From Oreohelix idahoensis (lineage: Eukaryota > Mollusca > Gastropoda > Stylommatophora > Oreohelicidae): a DNA stretch of 64,000 nucleotides. Below the pieces are notes generated by a model, which worked only from the letters and a program-made list of their open reading frames with translations, did no database searches and had not been told where the DNA came from. The position numbers and the translations under genes were made by a program. Below are positions 22,084-33,200 of this stretch, one piece after another; position 1 is the first letter of the stretch, and the number at the start of each line of letters is the position of its first letter. Location: contig JAMPIV010019831.1 in the NCBI GenBank assembly GCA_024509875.1, positions 1 to 64,000 on the forward strand, given 5' to 3'.

Positions 22084-24207
22084 CTACATATGGACCTTTA
22101 ATTGTGTGGACCTATTTGTCCATGCACCGGTATGGTCTCTTCCACTCGAAGCTTTATAGTGATGATTTTTCCTCCCAGAATTATCATTCACAAAACGACC
22201 GCTACCAATTCTTTTCCTGGGGCTTTCTCCCCACTTAAAATTCTTGATGAGAGATTTCCTCTCTACATCCTCTTCCTCCAGTTTGTTTAAGTCCGATTGA
22301 GGGATTTTCGGCTTATCCTGGGGTAAGACATCTTTTTGCACTCTCCGCATAGTGGCCATTGTAAAACAGTTAAGTGAAGCTTGTCCGTGAAAAGGGGCTT
22401 CCCATTCCATTTGGTCCACTTTATCAAATCTATTTTTCTTTTTATTATCAGGCCTAATTTTGCCCCGTGGCGTGTCCAGGTCCTGATCAATGTTCCCACT
22501 TGTGGGTGTTCCCTCATGTGCTATGCTACACCTTTCTACAAAATTCTCAATGTCCCATCTTGCTTTGGGCCAATAATAATTGTGAGCCACCTTTTGAATG
22601 ATGGTACCTATCTTCTCATGGTCCCCATCTGGTTTCACATGTAGGCTCCTTATTAAGTCTGCCCTATATCTTTTAGGAAGTACCAGCTGTCCCTGACCTT
22701 TGGATCTAGCTCCAGTCTTCCTATACATCAACTTGTTTTTCATGTAAAAATCTCCCTTGCCTGGAGTTGTATGACAAGTTGACAATTTTCTGAAACAAGG
22801 CTTGAGTGTTTTATCCCCAGCCTGTGCCTTCCTCATCTCTTCTGGAGTGGTATCCAACATAATATCCTCCTCCTGTCTTGAGGTCGACCTGACCTGAAGG
22901 GTTGCCATATACACAGGTTTCCTTCTGCAACGGTCAGTGTCATGATTGTCCATCTGACAATTCTTACACCACCTTTTTCCTTGGTTGAAAGATTTTCTTT
23001 CATCATATTTCCTTTCATCGAATTGTGGGAATTTATTTTTATTTTCATACCGTGGCCTATCAAATTGGTGCTTACCTTTATTTTGATCCCTAGGATCAAA
23101 TTTATTAAAGTTCTGTGGTGCCCTAAAGTTATCCACTTGTTTCTTTTTATTACCTGTTACCTCTGCTTGAGCTGCTTGATACCTTTCAGCAACATTTAGC
23201 AACTCACCCAGCCTCTCTGCACCTTGTTCCATGAGAAACTTTCTCAGGTCTGGAGCCATGGACTCTCTTAGTTGCTCTATAAGGACCATTTCCTTAAGAT
23301 CTTGGGTTTTCCCCAGAGAAGTCCATTTCTCCAAGTATGTCTCTATTCGTGCAGAGAACTGGTGATAGGTTTCACCTGACAGTAGTTTAGCATTCCTAAA
23401 TTTTTTCCTATAAAATTCTGCATTCTTTTCATATCTTAACAAAAGAGCCTGCTTTAGCATGTCATAATTTTCCTGATCACCTCTGCTCATTTTTGCAAAA
23501 ACTTCATAAGCTGCCCCACGAAGTCCTTGAGATAACTTTAAGCTCCACCTTTCTCTCTCTAACCCATACGTGGTAGCTAATAGTTCATACCTATTTAGGT
23601 AGCTCTCTATATCATCGTCTTTCTCAACAAAATGATCTAAATGAAAATTCATAGCTGAGGTTGAGGCTCCTTGGCTAGCAGTGGCATCAGAGGCAAAGGG
23701 ACTGGCACCATTTTCAGGAGCATGGCCTTGAAACTCAAACTCCCTTAGTCGTAACTCATGTTCCCTTTGTAATCTCTTCTCCTCCTTTTCTGCTTCCCTC
23801 TCTGCAGTCAATCTTCTTTCTTCTGCTTCCCTTTCTGCAGCTAATTTCTTCTCTTCCCTTTCTGCAGCTAATTTCTTCTCTTCCCTTTCTGCAGCTAATT
23901 TCTTCTCTTCCCTTTCTGCAGTCAATCTTCTTTCTTCTGCTTCCAATTTCTTAGCCTCAGCCTCAATCTGCAACCTCTTAGTCTCAGCCTCAGCCTGCAA
24001 CCTCTTAGTCTCAGCCTCAGCCTCAAATTGTAACTTCTTAATTTCCCTTTCAGCCTCTAACTTTCTTTCGGCTTCAAACCTTCTTTCTTCGCGTTCAATA
24101 AATTTGTCACATTCCGTAGTGACATAGGCAACCATAACTTGCCCATCTAATCCTAGCTCTTTTGCAGTCTGAACAGCAGCAGATCGAAATTTGGCCAGGT
24201 CCGCCAT
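22084..24207 (-). CDS. Composite A unit 2: Gag
   Basis: A 707-residue open frame with the same domain order as unit 1: coiled coil, SCAN-like capsid, CCHC knuckle, damaged HHCC finger. Differences are few: the coiled coil has a different count and mix of AEREEKKLA and AEREAEERRLA repeats, an FNQF to FNKF change near the knuckle, and a handful of scattered substitutions such as RRVQR to RRVQK. The frame is open from ATG 24207 to the stop at 22084. The role is the same as for unit 1: structural protein for particle assembly and RNA packaging. Confidence 0.85.
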   Translation of the reverse strand: MADLAKFRSAAVQTAKELGLDGQVMVAYVTTECDKFIEREERRFEAERKLEAEREIKKLQFEAEAETKRLQAEAETKRLQIEAEAKKLEAEERRLTAEREEKKLAAEREEKKLAAEREEKKLAAEREAEERRLTAEREAEKEEKRLQREHELRLREFEFQGHAPENGASPFASDATASQGASTSAMNFHLDHFVEKDDDIESYLNRYELLATTYGLERERWSLKLSQGLRGAAYEVFAKMSRGDQENYDMLKQALLLRYEKNAEFYRKKFRNAKLLSGETYHQFSARIETYLEKWTSLGKTQDLKEMVLIEQLRESMAPDLRKFLMEQGAERLGELLNVAERYQAAQAEVTGNKKKQVDNFRAPQNFNKFDPRDQNKGKHQFDRPRYENKNKFPQFDERKYDERKSFNQGKRWCKNCQMDNHDTDRCRRKPVYMATLQVRSTSRQEEDIMLDTTPEEMRKAQAGDKTLKPCFRKLSTCHTTPGKGDFYMKNKLMYRKTGARSKGQGQLVLPKRYRADLIRSLHVKPDGDHEKIGTIIQKVAHNYYWPKARWDIENFVERCSIAHEGTPTSGNIDQDLDTPRGKIRPDNKKKNRFDKVDQMEWEAPFHGQASLNCFTMATMRRVQKDVLPQDKPKIPQSDLNKLEEEDVERKSLIKNFKWGESPRKRIGSGRFVNDNSGRKNHHYKASSGRDHTGAWTNRSTQLKVHM

Positions 24208-24386
24208 TGTCTATCAGGTAAATTTATACAATGTCTAACCAACAATTCAATCTCTAAATATATATCTAATGGACAACACAGGCACCGTGCGCTCAACCTT
24301 ATTTAATTCCACCCAAGGATACCTTTTAATTCTTATATTCCCTGAAGTGAATTACCCCCAATATTTTTAATAGGTAAAGATTCAAA

Positions 24387-24406
24387 ATCCCAAGAGCGAG
24401 ACCCCA
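24387..24406 (-). other. Composite A unit 2 primer binding site, different from unit 1
   Basis: At the same place as in unit 1, 5 bp after the LTR and flanked by identical sequence, unit 2 reads TGGGGTCTCGCTCTTGGGAT on the element strand. Only the TGG start and the GGGAT end agree with unit 1. I cannot name the matching tRNA. Confidence 0.7.
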
Positions 24407-24411
24407 ATATA

Positions 24412-26843
24412 TGTGGTGAAGTGGGATGTTATAAATATTTATAGGGGACTTAGTGTACTGACTGAGATCAGCTGTGAAGGTATATATATATCTAATAAGA
24501 GTAGTGTATTATATATAACCTTACTTGCTGCCACATATGTATACCTCAGTCAGAATTATTCTGGAATAGTGTGATGACTACGTTATATGTCTAGGGTATG
24601 TGTATGATGAAGTGTAAGTCAAAACAACAACAGACAGATAAACAATTTAATTTATTCCACTACACTTGACAACACTGTGACACTCACATACATAAAACAC
24701 TCTACAAGGATATCTTAAAGGAGTCACTGATAACTTTTCAAATAACAATATGTATTCATTGCTGTCATGAATGAATATGTGTCCTGATTCAAATACAAAG
24801 GGAACCAGGAATCACAATCAATTTTAATTACAAGTTATATGTACAGAATTTATCAATATGAATATTGTAGTGACATATATTATTAAAAGTATCCTATGTG
24901 TGTCAGTTGTGTAGTAGTAATATGAGGTAATACTGGTTTTGTTTTGTTCAAGCTCTGTTGGTATTTGTCATCATGACTTCAATAGTTTGTCTTTATTGGA
25001 ACTAGTATTGGAGATGTTCTCAGTTCCTGATATTAAAACAATTTACTTCCCCTCTTAAGTTTATGTTACAATGTTATTTTAAGATGGGGGTACATAATGT
25101 TGAGCTCAGCTGGCCACATCAGCTTATCTTGCGTGATGGCGGCAGGAAAAGACTCCTCTGCTCGATTTCTCCCCTGGGCTCTGGAGACACCTCACTGATA
25201 GCTAAATGGACCAAGGAGTATGCTGTCCGACTCTGGATTCAGCAAAGCTCTGACCAGGTGCTGCTCAATACCATCAAGACCACGGTCCCTGAAAACAAGA
25301 AGGATGTACCTTCTACGTCATAACTAATTTATACTCTCTTTTTACACTGAGCACAATACATCACAAACATTGAGTTCAGAGCGTTAGGCCAACTGTCAGC
25401 TTCATCTGAAATACTTTATACCAGTATTAACCTCCTTAATGGTTACTACGCCTCTGCAATTCCAGCATTATTTCTTCTAATCAATAATCTAGGTGTCAGT
25501 GTACTGTTTGGCCATTCCATGCAGTTTTACTTTCCTCCGACACCTTCTGTTCAGGCTGGAGCATTATAGGCTTTTCCTCATGTTCGCTACTGAACTACAC
25601 ATATATACAGGCATAAATTAACAATTTACATTCAATTTTCATTAAAAGATATTGAATATTTCAAACCTACCACAATTCATGGAAATACACAGATACGTTG
25701 ACTAGCAATGAATTCTGGCACAATTACTGGCACAAATTCCCATCTGCTTATGTTCCAGGCTTTTATTTGGCAAAAATGTGAGCTGGCTTCAACGCACTGT
25801 TGCTTTATCAAGCTTATTTGAACTAGTGGTCTCGAACTAACGCTCCTAAGTGATTATATCAGCGAGTCTGGCCAATGGAGCCACGTTTCGACAAGTGTTT
25901 GAAAAAATTTTACCTTCCTACGTCTCCCCTAACAACCAAGGATAGCATTTATAGTCCGACTAATCGTGTTTAGCCTTACATATCATTCCAGCCAATCAGT
26001 TCAAATGTAACTTGTGGCCCATTTCCCGTACAATGAAGGTTTAAAAAATCTACCACTGAGCGATTCTGATTTTGGGTGTTGTCTGACAGCACCATCATTT
26101 TATTTTGGCTATAACTGGTTAATTCCTAGACTATTTGCGTAACGTTTTACATATTCTTTGTCAGCAAGCCCTAAGGAACCCAAATATACCAATTTAAAAG
26201 AGCTAAGTGGCTGCGTTCAAAATATGCAATTTCTTCTACCTCCTGTTTCGAAGATGTGCTGTCTGGGTACTGTAATGTTTTCAAACGTAAACCCATCTAT
26301 TGTCATCTTTCCTAATAAGAATTTTTCAGGATTTAAAAATCTAACTCTGGGAAGGGTAGTGAATTTATCACTGTCCGTCTGAAAAAAAGTTAGTGCATGT
26401 GGCCTTACACGCGTGATAGTAGTAATTGTGTATCGCGTTACGCTTGTTGGGGTGGCATTAATAGCGAGTCGCATGCGTTCCTGATTTTCAGCCCTCCCCT
26501 CTCTCTATCCTTTAGTCCATCTGTTCGTTCGTTACGCCGTGTATAAAATGGAATGAATGAAATATTTAAATTAGGTCATTGATCAGCTTGGTATCTCAAT
26601 GTTTTTCCAAGAAATACAGCACACGTTTCATTGAAGAACGCGGGTAATAATATAGTAGGCTTTTACTATCAACGTGAAAGCGTTACAATTTGCCGACGAA
26701 GTAGAAAACAAGGGGGATTTCGAGTACTGCCATTGTGACAGCACTGTTCTTTACCATTCTTCTTCCTTTCTTTATTATATGTATTTATTAGGCTTTATAT
26801 TTACTTGATAATTTATATATGTGGATTAGAATATTTCACGACA
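24412..26843 (-). repeat. Composite A LTR 3 (outer, 5' end)
   Basis: 2432 bp. It lacks about 14 bp near 26470 that are present in LTR 1 and 2. The left half shares variants with LTR 2 and the right half, from somewhere between 25395 and 25570 onward, shares variants with LTR 1. Confidence 0.95.
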
Positions 26844-26848
26844 TGAAG
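26844..26848. repeat. Target-site duplication of the tandem composite, right copy
   Basis: TGAAG, matching 11871-11875. Confidence 0.9.
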
Positions 26849-28388
26849 TCTGAACATTCTGTTGCGTTTTGTTTTTTGGGCAATGTTATAAAAACTGATG
26901 TCTTCATGTCGTGTGTTAAATATCCTGTATTGTATATATCATTGCATATTTCTGTGATTGTTTCTATACCAAAGCTCTCCAGAGCTTCTATCATTTCAAT
27001 TTTTATGTTATCCATGCCTGCTGATCTTCCTTTTTGTATCATATGAATGGCATTCTCTACTTCTGATCTGAGAATGTTTGGGCCTTCATTAGAATCTGGT
27101 GATGGTTTTTTACCTCTGTTGTCCTCGAATAGTTCTTTTACGTATTCTGCCCATCTGTTTGATATGTCTTTCTCATCAAGTAATATTACACCATTTTTGT
27201 TCTTGATACAGCTTCCTCCTTGTGCAAACCGCGACCGATTTGATAATTTCTTTATTTCTTCATGCATATCTCTTGTCATGTGCTTTGCTTCCAAGTTTTC
27301 TATTTCCTTACATTTTGTTTCTATCCACCGTTCTTTTGCTTCTCTACACATAGTACGTATATCATTGTCTATTGTTTTATATTCTGGAGTGTTTTTTGCT
27401 TTCTTTCTTTCTGCCATTTTATTCAAGATGTCATCTGTCATCCAAATTTGATTTTTCTTAGACTCCTTTTTAGGTAAATTTGCATTTGCTGATTGTATGC
27501 TTGTTTTTAAGCATTCCCATTTTGCGGTTGCTTTTTCTTCTGGGTTTTCTCTTCTATACTGCTCCATGCTTTCTGTCAATAACTGTTGGTATTTATTTTT
27601 GACGTCGATTAAATATTTCTGTTTTATATCTGGTTGTTTCAGCGCTGATATTTCTATCTGGGGTTCCTCCTGTCTTCTGTTTCCTGCTCTTTTCAGCTTT
27701 ATATTTACTTTGATAACAACTGGATTGTGATCTGAATTTATGTCGGCGCCAGGATGTGTCTTTGCACTTGTGACACTGTTCTTAAATCTATGTTTTATCA
27801 TGATATAGTCGATTTGATTACGTGTTACATCTCCTGGGCTTTTCCATGTGTATAATTTCCTTGGGTGGTGTTCAAAAAAGGTGTTACATATGACCAGCTG
27901 GTTTTCTTCACAGAACTGGATAAGTCTGTCTCCTCTATCATTTCTTGTCCCTAATCCATACTGTCCTACTATTTTCTTGTATTTTCCTTTTCCTACTTTT
28001 GCATTCATATCACCCATTACTATCAACACATCTGTAGATTTGACTGGTTTAAGTGTGTGTTGTAGCTCTTCATAGTATTCTTCTATTTCTTCCTCGCTGT
28101 AATCTTTAGTTGGTGCATAAGTTTGTAAGATTGATATGTCGAATGGCTTTGCTCTCATCTTTAGTAACATCATTCTGTCATTGTGTGTCCAGTATCCACA
28201 TACGTATTTTTCTAACTCCTTCTTTATCAACATTCCTACCCCTCTTTCGTGTTTTTCTAATCCTGAGTGTATAAGCGTGTACTGGTCTCTTGTTATGTAG
28301 CCTGTATCCAAAAGTCTTGCTTCTGCAACTCCCAGTATATCGAGTTTCATGTCGGTTGCCTCTAATATAAGATTGTCCAGCTTTCCTT
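26844..28388 (-). pseudogene. LINE 1: endonuclease and linker
   Basis: The frame from 28350 down to the insertion point encodes an APE-type endonuclease and the region leading to the RT. Motifs are LDILGVAEARL (catalytic Glu), LQTYAPTKD, VIVMGDMNAKVG (Asp/Asn), NQIDYIMI and the terminal GADINSDHNPVV (SDH triad). Then comes a basic linker with DILNKMAERKKAKNT and the pre-RT segment SRWAEYVKELFEDNRG, NAIHMIQKGRSAGMDNI. The first beta strand with the RIGTWNVRT-type Asn motif is missing because of 5' truncation at 28388. The continuous frame runs on from 28388 without a start codon until 28350. The rest of the RT lies at 10603-11875. Confidence 0.9.
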
Positions 28389-28883
28389 CTCACAATAGGA
28401 CTCCTAATTCCCTATAAAAAAATCACAGACGCAAGAATTGTCTTCTTTGCTTCACAATTTTCATAGACTCCCCGACAGGAAGGCTTCTCAAGCACACATA
28501 ACGTCCGGACATGCGCAGAACGCCTACACCTGAAAAAGAATCAAAACGAGACGACGTAGGACGACATTCCAGATAAAAGATTTGTAATAAATTGCGTCTT
28601 ATATGGACGGGAATAAAAACCTCAACACTGGTTTCAATCATTCCAAGAAACAGTTGACCGATACTACTATATAAGGAAAATGACCACACATCGTTCAAAA
28701 AGTGGACCGACGCGTCCCGTTAAGAAAAGGTAACCATCATTGAAAAATGGTAATCACAGTCAAACAAGGGTTATCTAGCTTTGACCGAAAAAAATTAAAA
28801 AATTACAATTCAGACAAGTTAATTATACAATGTCTTTAGAAAATAATTATACAATGTCTTTGGAAAAAATTATGTGCGTAACA
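28389..28883 (-). repeat. Element B 3' LTR, second piece (right of LINE insertion)
   Basis: It starts with the second TSD copy CTCACAAT (28389-28396) and matches 36773-37264. The right edge GTGCGTAACA is the LTR start (TGTTACGCAC) on the element strand. The internal side carries a polypurine-type run (CCCGGGGGGTGCGG on the element strand, about 28889-28905). Confidence 0.9.
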
Positions 28884-29679
28884 GATTACCGCACCCCCCG
28901 GGAAAAAAAAGAAACATTTTTTTAAATCCTAGAGCCAGAAAAAAACAGGCTCCTAACGCACGTATGATGCGCGGATATAATGCCTAATATGAGGCTAGCT
29001 CGACGCATGGAGCGAAAACTGAGATTATATCTCAGATCCTTAGAGAAAATATTTCCCTAAGTGTACAGTATATTCCAGGGAGGTGCCACCAACATACGCC
29101 ACAGTGATGGCAACATCATAATGCAAGCCAAATTATACTCATACAAATCTATGAAATTAAATATATTATCATAGTATTAAACAATGAAGTGTTATGCAAA
29201 CAGCGGTGTCATATACTAATATACCTCATTAGACAATTACACATCTTAAAACAAAAAGTACATTACACAAGCATATAATATTATGATACAATGTATTGTT
29301 CTAATTAAATAGATGTTCCTAGAAGATGTGGACATAATCCGCTCCAAATTAGGTTAGGACTTGATATACTTGATGGTTCCACAATGTACATAATCTCGCA
29401 GATGTCAATGATGTGCTGCGAAAATATCAATAACACAAATCTTTATGACAAATGTTAAATCTCTTAATACAGTAATCAAAATACAATATATAAATGTGGC
29501 CATGTGAACTTCTGGCCCATATATTGCTAACTAAGCTTTCTTCCGTTATGATCAAATCGGTAACAGAAAAAGGAAATTATATGGTACAATGTTATAAATT
29601 CACTAAAAGTGATAACATATGTGCTGATATGTCATTATAGTAGTGGATTGTATATCAGGAAATATATATGACAGAAGAA
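28884..29679 (-). other. Element B 3' untranslated region and polypurine tract
   Basis: About 800 bp between the RNase H stop and the LTR. It aligns with 51901-52698 of element C, including GCCTAATATGAGGCTAGCTC and TGTCATTATAGTAG-like words, so it is part of the element. No open frame is recognised, and an env-like gene is not evident. Confidence 0.75.
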
Positions 29680-30260
29680 TTAAGTGGAATCGTGTGGGCA
29701 TCTAGACAGAATGTCTGCCATCACATTATCCGAACCACGGATAGCTCGCACCGTGAAATGAAATGGTTGAAGAGCTATGGCATATCGAGTGGACCTCGAG
29801 CTCTTCAAGTTTTTGCTCTGAATAGCAGTAAGAGCTTTTTGGTCGGTTTCCAAAATGAAATGTGCGCCTAGAAGGAATCTTTGCAACGTGAGAATTGACT
29901 AAACCATAGCCAATAATTCACGGTCTAAAACCGAGTAATTCCTTTCTGCAGCATTTAATTTCCTAGAGATATACATCACCGGATGCAGAGTATCAGAATA
30001 CTCCTGCATAAGTGCTGCCCCAATCCCATTAGACGAGGCGTCACTTAGGAGAACAAATGTCTTCTCAATAGTAGGTAACCTAAGGATAGGTGGAGATGAA
30101 AATAGAGTTTTAATCTGGTCCAATCAGGATTGACATTCTTGAGACCAGCGGATCAGATTAGGCGATCCTTTCTTCAATAAAGTAGAAAGTGGTGCCATAA
30201 TGGAGGACGATTCGGAATGAATCGTCCGTAAAATTGTATCAAACCTAAGAGACTCCGTAC
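29680..30260 (-). pseudogene. Element B: RNase H, with several stops
   Basis: After the stop at 30261-30263 (the corresponding codon in C is Gln), the RNase H domain continues in pieces. Piece 30123-29899 shows FVLLSDASSNGIGAALMQ and ERNYSVLDRELLAM, and piece 29886-29680 shows ETDQKALTAIQ and VMADILSRCPHDST. Further nonsense changes stand at about 30124 (TGA) and 29899 (TAG, a Trp codon in C). The domain is dead in this copy. Confidence 0.85.
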
Positions 30261-33200
30261 TTATTTCTTCGTCTTAGAGACAGAAATGTTTAGTATTTTT
30301 GAAACATTGTGGTCCTCTGTCTTTAAAAGACCATGACCAACACGATGACCCAGGAAAGAAATCTCGCTAAATCCTATAAAGGCTTTAGAGGGTTTTGCAG
30401 TTAAATTATACTCGCGAAGAGTAGACAGCAATTCGTATAAACCCAGATAATGATCTTCCCAGGAATCACTGAATAGACAGATATCGTCTAAGTATGCTAT
30501 GACATCAGTACGATATGAAAGAATTCGACGCATCATGCGTAAGAATGTATCAGGGGCGTTCATAAGGCCGAAAGACATGAAATTCCATTGAAATAAACCC
30601 CTAGGTGTAGAAAAAGCGGTAAGAGGTTTGGCTTGTTCAGTTAAAGGAACTTGCCAATAACCTTTAGACAAGTCTAGTTTGGTAAAGAATCTAGAATTAT
30701 TAAGTTTGTTTAGCTCTTCTAATGAAGGCATAGGTTCAGCATCAAACTTCGTAACTTGGTTCAATTTGCGATAATCAACGCAAATGCGAATGTTATTGTC
30801 TTTCTTTCGAACAATAACCATAGACGAAGAGTATGCTGAAGTAGATGGTTCGATTATTTCCAATCGTATCATCTCATCCAATTCTTTCTCGACTTGTGAC
30901 TGAAAATGGATTGGTATTGGATAGGGTCTGACTCTGATAGGATTATGGGCAGTAAGTACTTTGTCATGTTCGATGACATGTGTGTGTCCCGGGATGTCTG
31001 TAAGGACATCATGAAATGTCTGCAACATTGAAGAGACTTGTCGATGTTCTTCAGCGGAAAGATTAGGAGAAACGGTGACGTTTTTCCAAGATTCCGTAGA
31101 ATGAAGTGGGATCACAGGAAGTGGAAGATTGACATCAGAAAAAGTAGTTTCCTCATCCTGTATGACTGACAGGGATGAGTAATGACCATGAGGTACTGGA
31201 GAATCGTCCGTCGCCTGGAAAATAGGCTGCAAATAGTCTAGTCGTTCATGAAATTCCGACAACATATTTTTGTGGAAAGTTTTATGCTTTCCATCAATAT
31301 CGACAACATAGTCGACGTCGGAAATCGTGGAGACTATTGCATATGGACCTTTCCATGCAATAAGAAGTCTGTTCTCCCTTGAAGGAAGTAGGACGAGTGC
31401 TTTGTCACCTGGACAAAGTTGTCGTAGACATATATTCTTATTAGTAAATTGCCTTGCCTTTTCTTTGGCAAACTCGGATGACGAAGTTGCTAATTTGCAT
31501 GCCTCGATGATCTTTTGCCTCAGAGCAATGACATACTCATAAGAAGATTGAGTGTCATCGGTAATATTATCGGCAGTGATGAGATCGTGAAGTAAAGACA
31601 TAGGGCCGCGCGGTCGCGCGCCAAAGACAAGTTCAAAAGGAGAAAACCCTGTGTGTTCATTGGGGACCTCTCTATAAGCAAAGAGAGCCACGGGTAAAAC
31701 CCTGTCCCAATCCTGAGGATGATCCTCAGTTATCTTCCCAAGTAAAGTCGTGAGTGTCCTATTTAAACGCTCAACTAACCCATTCGACATTGGGTGATAG
31801 ATACTGCTGAGAGACCTTTTAATATGTAAGATAGACATTACCTGTGACATGGTGTCGGATATAAGTTGCGTGCCATCGTCTGACAATATTTCTCTGGGGA
31901 ACCCCAAGCGAGAAAATATCAACCAAAGAGCATCTGCGATATCTGTAGTAGATATGCTCTTAAGAGGAATAGCCTCTGGCCAACGTGTGCACATATCGAC
32001 ACATGTAAGGATAAATTGATGTCCTCTAGCCGACTTAATTCTAAAAGGACCGATAATATCTATTGCCATTTTTTGAAAAGGGCGAATAGGAATGTCAGCA
32101 GCCCGGATAGGCGCAGCATGTCGTGGTCCTTTAGATTTGACCTCCTGACATACTTTGCAAGAGCGACAGTACATTCGTATGTCCTTGCTCACAAATGGCC
32201 AAAAGAAAGCCGCAAGAACCCTCGACTTTGTACGGGAAAACCCCATATGTCCAGCACATTGCGAGTCATGAGCATGTTGCAATATTTGCAACCTCATACT
32301 CTTAGGCACAAGAATTTGAGAGTGTGCAGACATAGTCGAGTCTTGTACCATACGTACAAGTACGCCGTTCTTCATAGAAATCCAAGACTTTCTATTCGTG
32401 TTTTGATTTGGATCACCTTTCTTTGCTAGAATGAAGAATTTTTGTAAAGAAGGATCTTCTCCTTGCAATTTTATGAATGAGTCACGTGAAATAATGCAGT
32501 GACTACCTTGGCTATTTACTTCATTATTACTAGTCAATGAAGTTTGGGGTGTCTCTAGAGCTTGTGCTCTTGTGACCACATCATTGGTAGCATGCATATT
32601 CTGATCTGCCCAAGCAGCTATCTGCTGTGGGGTACATTCCCTAACTCCGTGAATACGACCGATAATAAGGTCCGCAATAGGGTTAGGTAGAAGACACGCG
32701 TGGACATCTCCCGTAAAGAAGGGAGTAGCAATATGTATTATGGCAGTAGGATACTTTTCTAAAGTGCCACCAAATGTGACACATTTGATGACCTTTCCTG
32801 TAGCACAGGATGGATTTACAAGAGATTGCCTAACACCAATAGTAGTACATCCAGAATCAAACAGAACTGAGACTGGATTACTATTTACAAGACCCTTATG
32901 TAGTATAAGAGAACCTCTCCCGTCATGCGCAGCTGCAGCAGGAAGAGCGGGAAGAGGGTGACCACAGCTTAAAGTAGTTACGGTAGTCGGTTCGAACAAA
33001 GTACTACATTGGGGACATTTATTTGCTCTACCAAAATCAAAAGCAGAACATGTGATAGCATTAGGGTTTTTATTATCATTAACCTGTTTATCTGCTCCCT
33101 GAGATTCTTGTTGTACAGAGTCTGTCTGTTGATATCTCTTTCTCTTATGTAGAGATCTACCGCAACCATTATTGCCTCTGAAATTATCATTATATTCTCT

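Larger units (their letters stand above)
11876..26843 (-). mobile_element. Tandem LTR composite A: LTR-internal-LTR-internal-LTR (Gmr1-like, non-autonomous)
   Basis: Three copies of a 2.43-2.45 kb LTR flank two almost identical internal regions with a period of 6270 bp. One 5-bp TSD (TGAAG) flanks the whole block and nothing duplicated flanks the inner LTR, so the array sits in one target site, the RT region of LINE 1. Both internal units encode an open Gag, a stub of integrase and the front half of RT, but lack protease, the integrase catalytic core, the RT YxDD and RNase H. Movement would need enzymes from a relative, for example one like element D. Confidence 0.9.
10598..28388 (-). mobile_element. 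LINE 1: RTE-type non-LTR retrotransposon, itself split by the tandem LTR composite
   Basis: The element sits in the left LTR of B with an 8-bp TSD (CTCACAAT). Its own sequence occupies 26844-28388 (5' part) and 10598-11875 (3' part); 11876-26843 is a later insertion. The 5' end is truncated about 20 residues into the endonuclease domain, since the first codons read GKLDNLILEATD just before the first Met. The 3' end follows the stop codon by only about 5 bases (TGATG), the very short 3' UTR typical of RTE-type elements. Confidence 0.85.

Noticed and set aside
28884..29679. Possible env-like gene in the 3' region of elements B and C
   Set aside because: No open frame, signal peptide or membrane segment is shared by the two copies.
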